From: Bdellovibrionales bacterium RIFOXYD12_FULL_39_22
GTDB taxonomy: Bacteria > Bdellovibrionota > Bacteriovoracia > Bacteriovoracales > Bacteriovoracaceae
DNA: 64,000 nucleotides
Direction of reading: 5' to 3'
NCBI GenBank assembly: GCA_001770205.1
Contig: MEQL01000050.1
Span: 18,643-82,642, forward strand
Made by a program: the position numbers and the translations under genes. The notes under the pieces were generated by a model. That model searched no databases. It was not told where the DNA came from and was given only the letters and a program-made list of their open reading frames with translations. Shown in pieces: positions 58,384 to 64,000 of the stretch. The stretch's first letter is position 1, and every line of letters begins with the position of its first letter.

Positions 58384-60072
58384 ATGGATAAAATTGTCGA
58401 ATGTGTTCCCAATATTTCCGATGGCGTTCATCCAGAGGTTTATAATACGATTGCTAAATCGTGTGAAAAAATTCCTGGCGTAAAATTACTGGATGTTGAT
58501 CCAGGGGTGGCCACCAATCGTACTGTCATAACATTCGCCGGCCCTCCGGAGGCGGTGGTAGATGCTGCTTTTGAAATAATAAAATTATCAAAAGAGTTGA
58601 TCGATATGCGTTCGCACAAGGGAGAGCATCCAAGAATGGGGGCCACTGACGTTTGTCCATTTGTTCCAATTAGTGGAGTGACTCTTGAAGAGTGTGCTGA
58701 TCTGGCGCGTCGACTTGGGCGAAGAGTCGGGGAAGAGTTGGGGATCTGGGTTTATCTGTATGAAGCGGCGGCCACGAAAACAGAATGGAAAAGTCTCTCG
58801 AATATTCGCAAAGGGGAATATGAATCGTTGGCGGCCAGAGAAGGTGATCCTGCTTGGCGGCCAGATTTTGGTCCAGAGAAATTTGATCCTAAGTTTGGTG
58901 GGGTGGTGATTGGTGCCCGTAAATTTTTAGTCGCTTACAATATAAATATTAATTCCAACAATGTTAAAATTGCTAAAGATATTGCGATGAATATTCGGGA
59001 GACCGGACGAAGTAAGCGTGCGTGGTATCCTGATGGTGAAATTTTAAAAAATCCTGATGGTACACCCATAAATGAACCAGGAATATTTAATCATTGCAAG
59101 TCAACAGCATGGATAATTCCGGAATACAATTGTGCCCAAATTACCATGAATCTGACAGATATAGACGTGACACCGGTGCATAAAGTTTTTGAGGAGGTGG
59201 ATCGCCAGGCGCGTGAACGGGGAATGCGAGTGACTGGGTCGGAAATTGTGGGACTAGTTCCTCTGCAAACATTGCAGGAGGCCGGAGCTTTTTATTTACA
59301 AAAACAGGGACTCTCGGCAGCAGTACCAGAAGAAGAATTGATATTATCAGCTGTTCGTTCGTTAGGCCTAAATGATGTTGCCAAATTTAATCCATCTGAA
59401 AAAATTGTCGAATATAAATTCAAAAAAAATGGCCCGCTGGTGGCCATGGATCTTCGTAAATTCGCTAACACCCTTGCATCTAATGAGCCGGCCCCCGGAG
59501 GTGGATCAGTTGCGGCCTTGTGTGGAACCTTGGCCGCTTCCTTGGCCACTATGGTGGCCAATTTGACTCATGGAAAATACGACTACAAAGAATCTTGGGA
59601 AAAAATGGAGAAGCTGGGGATCGATGGACAAAAACAGAAAGATTGGTTTTTAGACGCCATAGACAGAGATACGGCCTCTTTCAATGTGGTTATGGATGCC
59701 ATGAAGTTACCAAAAAAAACGAAAGAACAACAAGCTGAACGCACACGGGCCATCGAGGTCGCTAATCAAGGTTGTACCTTGGTACCACTACAAGTTTTAG
59801 AAAACTGTCTAAAAGTTTTACCGCTTTTGGATTCGGCCGTAGAGTTAGGTAATAGAAATTGCATCTCTGACGTAGGCGTTGGTTTGCATTGTGTCCGTAC
59901 ATGTGCGGAGGGGGCGGCATTAAATGTGCGCATAAATCTAAGCAGTGTGACTGATGCTGTTTTTATAAAAAACTCTTCTGAAAAAATGAATTTTGCTTTA
60001 AATAAAGTTCGCGAGCAAACCGCTCACAGTTTACAAAAAGTTGAGGCAATTTTTGCTTCACTCAAGAAGTGA
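58384..60072 (+). CDS. ftcD: Bifunctional glutamate formimidoyltransferase / formimidoyl-THF cyclodeaminase
   Basis: This is a 562-residue fused enzyme that moves the formimino group from formiminoglutamate to tetrahydrofolate and then forms methenyl-THF with ammonia release, in histidine breakdown. The N-terminal formiminotransferase (1-325) begins MDKIVECVPNISDGVH and has SHKGEHPRMGATDVCPFVPI. The cyclodeaminase part (about 355-562) has NEPAPGGGSVAALCG. The length and order match the mammalian-type fusion; bacteria more often have separate proteins or only one part. AAGGACGG precedes the ATG. No other hut gene is in the window. Confidence 0.93.
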   Translation: MDKIVECVPNISDGVHPEVYNTIAKSCEKIPGVKLLDVDPGVATNRTVITFAGPPEAVVDAAFEIIKLSKELIDMRSHKGEHPRMGATDVCPFVPISGVTLEECADLARRLGRRVGEELGIWVYLYEAAATKTEWKSLSNIRKGEYESLAAREGDPAWRPDFGPEKFDPKFGGVVIGARKFLVAYNININSNNVKIAKDIAMNIRETGRSKRAWYPDGEILKNPDGTPINEPGIFNHCKSTAWIIPEYNCAQITMNLTDIDVTPVHKVFEEVDRQARERGMRVTGSEIVGLVPLQTLQEAGAFYLQKQGLSAAVPEEELILSAVRSLGLNDVAKFNPSEKIVEYKFKKNGPLVAMDLRKFANTLASNEPAPGGGSVAALCGTLAASLATMVANLTHGKYDYKESWEKMEKLGIDGQKQKDWFLDAIDRDTASFNVVMDAMKLPKKTKEQQAERTRAIEVANQGCTLVPLQVLENCLKVLPLLDSAVELGNRNCISDVGVGLHCVRTCAEGAALNVRINLSSVTDAVFIKNSSEKMNFALNKVREQTAHSLQKVEAIFASLKK

Positions 60073-60074
60073 TC

Positions 60075-61502
60075 ATGAGTAGAAACTGGTTTGTTTTTCA
60101 CAAAGATCATCACCAAGGCCCTTTTTCGAAAGAGGAGCTGGTGGAGATGTTTGGCCAAGGCAATTTAAGTGGAGAGTCCTTAGTTTGGCAGATGGGAGCG
60201 GAAGGGTGGCGTCCCTACCGCGATTATGCCGAGCTAAATCCTCCCTTGCCGTTGGCCGATGGGGATGATGGCCCACCTCCTTTTGTACCCCCTATTTCTA
60301 TTACTGAAAATAGTGGTGCTGGACTGGCCATTCCTTCTATCTTTGAAAAAAAAGAAGAAGCAGATGTCTATGAAAGTCGAATTTCCAAGCGAGAAGAAGA
60401 ATCTAGTTTCGATCTTTTGTCCAAAGAGCAGTTGGAAACACTAAATCCGCGAGTAAAAATTTTTGTTGGTAGCGCGGGAGGACTTTTACTTTTGGCATCA
60501 ATAATTCTCTTTTTTGTCTGGCCTGTGGCAAAGGCACCAAATTATGGCCTAAGTCAGGTGGACTATAATCGTTTGCAGGATGTTATTGGACAAGGAACTT
60601 TTGAAAAAGTAAAAATGGAATTTGCGCTTACACAGGAAGGAGATGAGATTGTAGTGTCCACAGGTCGGGCCAATAGTGCGCAACTTTATTTAACTTTAAA
60701 TTCCATCTACGGAAAGATTTTGTCAGAGGATCAAATTAACATCACCACTTCCGCGCAGCTTAGAAATCATTTTGCTAAATTTTCAGTACTGACTTTTGAG
60801 AGTGGTAGTAAGTTAATTCCCGGTTACTATAGCGCAAAAGTTTATGGCAAGAGCACACTGCTCTCCGATAAGGTCTATACTTTTTTAAAGAGACTTTCCT
60901 TTTTCAAAAATAAAAATATTTTAAGTGATTCCTCCTCTGATTTTATCTATCGAGGAGTAGTTTTGTTAACTGCTACTAATATAGCTAAATTTAAAAAAAG
61001 CTTGGAGGATTTTAATAAAAACATTTTAGAAGAAAAAACCAAAGTAATTAAGGGAATGATTGAAAGTTATTCTACTTTAAATTCTGTGCTGGAGCGGCTC
61101 GATTTTGTTTATACGGAACTAATGCAAAAAATAAAAAATGGGCGAGAGATTAAGGAGTTAGAAAGTATCTATTTTTCAGAGATGGGTCCGCTTCTTGAGG
61201 GAATTGTGCTGCAAAGTTATGAAGGCAACGTTGTTTCAATGAAAGAGGGAGGACCAAATCGCCTAGAGCAAAAAAATTTATTTGATTATGGAAAAGCGGT
61301 TGGGGGATTGGCCTCGGAATTAATTTCGGAAACAAAAAGTAAAAAGGCCATTTCCGCATATGCGCGCGAGGAGTTATTGAATAAATATAAATCGCAAATA
61401 GAATCATTGTTAAAACGAGGCAAAAATGAGTTAATTAAATATGAGAATCAGCTAAAAGAGGAAGAAAATAGATTTAAATCTTTTCCTGGAACTGCCCGGT
61501 AG
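60075..61502 (+). CDS. GYF_2-domain single-pass membrane protein
   Basis: This is a 475-residue protein. Residues 1-60 form a GYF_2 (DUF4339) domain (NWFVFHKDHHQGPFSKEELVEMFGQGNLSGESLVWQ is its extent), usually a protein-binding module. A Pro/Glu-rich cytoplasmic stretch, one membrane helix (about 132-150) and a periplasmic helical region with coiled coil (about 300-470) follow. The ATG at 60075 is chosen; a GTG at 60069 overlaps the ftcD stop. Function unknown. Confidence 0.6.
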   Translation: MSRNWFVFHKDHHQGPFSKEELVEMFGQGNLSGESLVWQMGAEGWRPYRDYAELNPPLPLADGDDGPPPFVPPISITENSGAGLAIPSIFEKKEEADVYESRISKREEESSFDLLSKEQLETLNPRVKIFVGSAGGLLLLASIILFFVWPVAKAPNYGLSQVDYNRLQDVIGQGTFEKVKMEFALTQEGDEIVVSTGRANSAQLYLTLNSIYGKILSEDQINITTSAQLRNHFAKFSVLTFESGSKLIPGYYSAKVYGKSTLLSDKVYTFLKRLSFFKNKNILSDSSSDFIYRGVVLLTATNIAKFKKSLEDFNKNILEEKTKVIKGMIESYSTLNSVLERLDFVYTELMQKIKNGREIKELESIYFSEMGPLLEGIVLQSYEGNVVSMKEGGPNRLEQKNLFDYGKAVGGLASELISETKSKKAISAYAREELLNKYKSQIESLLKRGKNELIKYENQLKEEENRFKSFPGTAR

Positions 61503-61535
61503 ATTTTTTGTGGCCGAACTTTGAAGGAGTGAAAA

Positions 61536-63932
61536 ATGTTTCGATTAAAAATTGAAAAGTGTCAGTTGATCAAGCAACTATTATTTGCGGCAACTGTTTT
61601 TTCAATTTTTGCTGGATGCAATAGTTCTAGCTCGGCAAAATCTGGAGATGGTAATTCCGCAGGTGACACTGTTTACGCGGTGGAAGGTTTCGGTGGGCTA
61701 TCTGCTTCTTTGGCCATGGATAACGGTAGTCCTGCCATTAGCGCAGAAGTGGAAGTCCAATCTCACCCAGAATATAACACAACGGCTGATAGTAAGGGGA
61801 ATTTATCCATTAAGAACATGGTTCCCGGAGAGTATACGGTTTTTGTTTCAGGTGCACTGGCCGGTTTGGTGAGAAGTCCACGCGCTGCAAAGTTTAAAAA
61901 TATTGTTGTTGGAGCTAGTGCAACCACAACTTTGCCTGATATTGCACTTACACCGCCCGGAGCAATTATGGGCACGGTGGAGATTTTAAACAACCCCGAA
62001 AATGTTACTTTGAATGGAATTATTGTTTATATCCCGGGAACTAGTTTTACGGCCACGACCGACGCCAACGGTGATTTCCTTTTGGCAAATATTCCGGCGG
62101 GTGATGAGTATACGGTAGAGTTTTCTAAATCGGGACTGAGTGTTTCTTTTATTTCCGATATTACTGTGGCCAGCGGAGATACAACGGATCTAGGGGACGT
62201 TGGGATGGCACTTTCCACTGGGCCCTCGGGTTCATTTACTACCATGAGCGATTCTACCATTGTAACTATTAATTCCGTGGCGACGACGGTAGTGACGAGT
62301 ACAAGTGATGTTGTTATTAGTTTCAAGTACGATTCGCGCGCGGTATTGATGAAACTTGCACATGAAAGTGCGTTTATCAATAGAGATTGGGTACCAGTTA
62401 GAGGTAGTTATACTTTTTCATCGGTAAATGCTGCCGAAGCAAAAATTGATTTCTCAGAAGATGGACAAAAAAATATTTATCTTAAATTTGCTGATTTAAA
62501 TGGATTGGAGAGTTCGGTATACTGGAAAGAATTTATCATTGATACAGAGGCCCCCGAGATGGAAAGTGTGAGAGTGTTAAATGGGTGGGCAACGACCGCA
62601 TCTCCCTCCGTTTATATTGATATCAATGCTACGGATCGTGGAACAGGAATTAAAGAGATAATGTTCGACAATATTAATGAATCATTTACTACTGGGGCGT
62701 GGCAGTCTTTTGAATATCGTAACGAATGGATGTTAACCGCGGATATTGGGGCAAAAATAGTTTATACCAAAGTCCGTGATTATTTGAATCAAACTTCTAC
62801 CTTTTTTGCTTCAACATCAAGCGATGCGATAAACTTATCTACTTTTACGGAAGTATATCCGGCCACGTATACAGAAGCGCTTACCTTTGATGCCGAACGC
62901 TCGCCATTCTACCTTGACGGAAGCTATATTTTTGAGGGTAATGTTCATTTTGGGGCAGGGGCGGATGTTCTTTTTCGAGGGAATGGTGCAGATTCTTCTT
63001 TTAAGTTTAATGGTACCGTTACGTCCGCGGGCTCGGCCGGTAGTGAAGTGTATTTACGAGGTGATGATTCTACATTTATGTGCTCAACTCCAGACGATAA
63101 CAATGGTGGGCCAGCAACGTTGCAATTTAATACAGGCACTCCAGGAATTTCTCACCAAATTACGCACACTGTATTTGATTCAATAAAGGTCTATATTAAT
63201 GGTGGAAATATTTCTCATAGTAAATTTACCAGCGAATCTTGTGGTGGATCAGACTATGTCGGGAGTATTAAAAAAACAGGATATGATAATCTAATAGTAA
63301 TCAACTCCCTTTTCGATAAATGGTATCAAGGATTGAATGCTTACGGTGGGGACGGAAATATAATTTTCACAGATAACAGCGGAACTGTGCAATATTTATT
63401 TGACTCCTACCATATGACAGAAGCACACGCCTATGGAATAAATACCATCTTTTCTAATAATAATTTTACAGTTAGCGGCGTATTTACGAGAATTAATTAT
63501 ACCACGGGAGATTTTTTCTCACCCTCATCGACTAACAACAACATAATTTTAAAAAGTGGAGCATCTGGTTTTAATGTTTCCAATAATTCAGTTGTTACTT
63601 TGTATGGCATCACGCTAACTCCGGAAATTTTTGGTGGATGCAATGAACTCATATCGCTTGGGCAAAGTTCCTCGCTAACACTAACAAATAGTGCAGTTAC
63701 TTGTGATATTATTTTAAAAACAGGTAGCGATGTAACTTTGAATTTTGAAAGTTCAACAATAAACGTAAGCAATAACTTGTTTTATACACAAACCTGGGCC
63801 AGTACAGCGTCTATGTCGATTACAGATAGTACTATCGTTTGTGATACCTCATTGGGAGATACGGATGTAAATCGCCCATTCTGTGATCTAATGTTTATGG
63901 AAACACATCCAACTGGAACATATAGTTCGTAA
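61536..63932 (+). CDS. Large surface lipoprotein with carboxypeptidase-regulatory-like domains
   Basis: This is a 798-residue exported lipoprotein (lipobox FAGC, Cys about 28) with a Ser/Gly-rich linker. Two carboxypeptidase-regulatory-like beta-sandwich domains follow (about 50-140, motif TADSKGNLSIKNMVPGEYTV; about 140-225, motif TDANGDFLLANIPAGDEYTV). Next are an Ig-like segment (about 245-380, with FIIDTEAPEM) and a C-terminal part (about 430-798) of short repeated strands that looks like a right-handed beta-helix. AAGGAG precedes the ATG. A surface or adhesive role is inferred from architecture only. Confidence 0.6.
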   Translation: MFRLKIEKCQLIKQLLFAATVFSIFAGCNSSSSAKSGDGNSAGDTVYAVEGFGGLSASLAMDNGSPAISAEVEVQSHPEYNTTADSKGNLSIKNMVPGEYTVFVSGALAGLVRSPRAAKFKNIVVGASATTTLPDIALTPPGAIMGTVEILNNPENVTLNGIIVYIPGTSFTATTDANGDFLLANIPAGDEYTVEFSKSGLSVSFISDITVASGDTTDLGDVGMALSTGPSGSFTTMSDSTIVTINSVATTVVTSTSDVVISFKYDSRAVLMKLAHESAFINRDWVPVRGSYTFSSVNAAEAKIDFSEDGQKNIYLKFADLNGLESSVYWKEFIIDTEAPEMESVRVLNGWATTASPSVYIDINATDRGTGIKEIMFDNINESFTTGAWQSFEYRNEWMLTADIGAKIVYTKVRDYLNQTSTFFASTSSDAINLSTFTEVYPATYTEALTFDAERSPFYLDGSYIFEGNVHFGAGADVLFRGNGADSSFKFNGTVTSAGSAGSEVYLRGDDSTFMCSTPDDNNGGPATLQFNTGTPGISHQITHTVFDSIKVYINGGNISHSKFTSESCGGSDYVGSIKKTGYDNLIVINSLFDKWYQGLNAYGGDGNIIFTDNSGTVQYLFDSYHMTEAHAYGINTIFSNNNFTVSGVFTRINYTTGDFFSPSSTNNNIILKSGASGFNVSNNSVVTLYGITLTPEIFGGCNELISLGQSSSLTLTNSAVTCDIILKTGSDVTLNFESSTINVSNNLFYTQTWASTASMSITDSTIVCDTSLGDTDVNRPFCDLMFMETHPTGTYSS

Positions 63933-64000
63933 CGAAATAAATTTCACATAACATGAAATAATTGTTGGCCTTTTGTGTTTTTTGTTCCATACTTTCAGCA
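63933..64000. other. Right-edge sequence without a gene
   Basis: AT-rich tail after the lipoprotein stop. A 6-bp inverted repeat (ATTTCA/TGAAAT) lies near 63944-63959; no T-run follows directly. Nothing else is seen. Confidence 0.4.

Overview
The window reads as one contiguous stretch of a low-to-moderate GC (roughly 40% by eye) Gram-negative chromosome. The gene set suggests a Bdellovibrionota / former Deltaproteobacteria-type organism: a twelve-gene gspC-to-gspN type II secretion locus, a three-subunit succinate dehydrogenase with a b558-type cytochrome, type III glutamine synthetase, a DUF6178-family protein, a short-type alpha-glucan phosphorylase, and many secreted or lipoprotein genes. 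The assignment is inferred from gene content; no rRNA or tRNA gene was found. No CRISPR array, insertion sequence or prophage was recognised. The most striking global feature is a strong excess of the palindrome GGCC, in coding and non-coding DNA and in all reading frames.

Layout. 1-5.7 kb: a truncated nuclease-like gene at the left edge, a haem-binding-type hybrid histidine kinase, a dihydropyrimidinase overlapping it tail to tail, a small exported protein and a receiver-domain remnant. 5.7-16.8 kb (plus strand): TolC-type channel, RND pump, RmuC, glucan phosphorylase, an acetyltransferase-like protein and a DUF6178 protein. 17.3-31.2 kb (minus strand): the type II secretion operon gspC-D-E-F-G-H-I-J-K-L-M-N, closely packed with frequent overlaps. 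31.3-39 kb: a VCBS/UnbV lipoprotein, a LysR regulator with a phosphopantetheinyl transferase, type III glutamine synthetase, a secreted HNH nuclease and a METTL25-like methyltransferase. 39-42.6 kb: murD, an aminopeptidase P and a DUF4143-like remnant. 42.5-46.9 kb (minus): an FHA membrane protein, tgt, an outer-membrane protein and a secreted matrixin-like protease. 47-51.3 kb: outer-membrane and lipoprotein genes, a DksA-like factor, queE and a lipoprotein with a four-fold GHPxYC repeat. 51.4-56 kb (minus): a SprT/DUF2786 protein and sdhCAB. 56-58.3 kb: an intergenic segment with a sigma-54 promoter and terminator (candidate small RNA), then a decayed subtilase. 58.4-64 kb (plus): formiminotransferase-cyclodeaminase, a GYF-domain membrane protein and a large surface lipoprotein.

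How the parts fit. The secretion operon would carry folded exoproteins across the outer membrane. Plausible clients nearby are the matrixin-like protease and the HNH nuclease; the subtilase may once have been one. QueE and Tgt are two steps of queuosine tRNA modification. Hydantoinase and formiminotransferase-cyclodeaminase point to catabolism of pyrimidines and histidine, and glutamine synthetase to nitrogen assimilation. The best candidates for something undescribed are the sigma-54-driven small RNA locus (about 56,253-56,367), the GGCC excess, the GHPxYC repeat lipoprotein, and the apparently AUA-initiated gspK.
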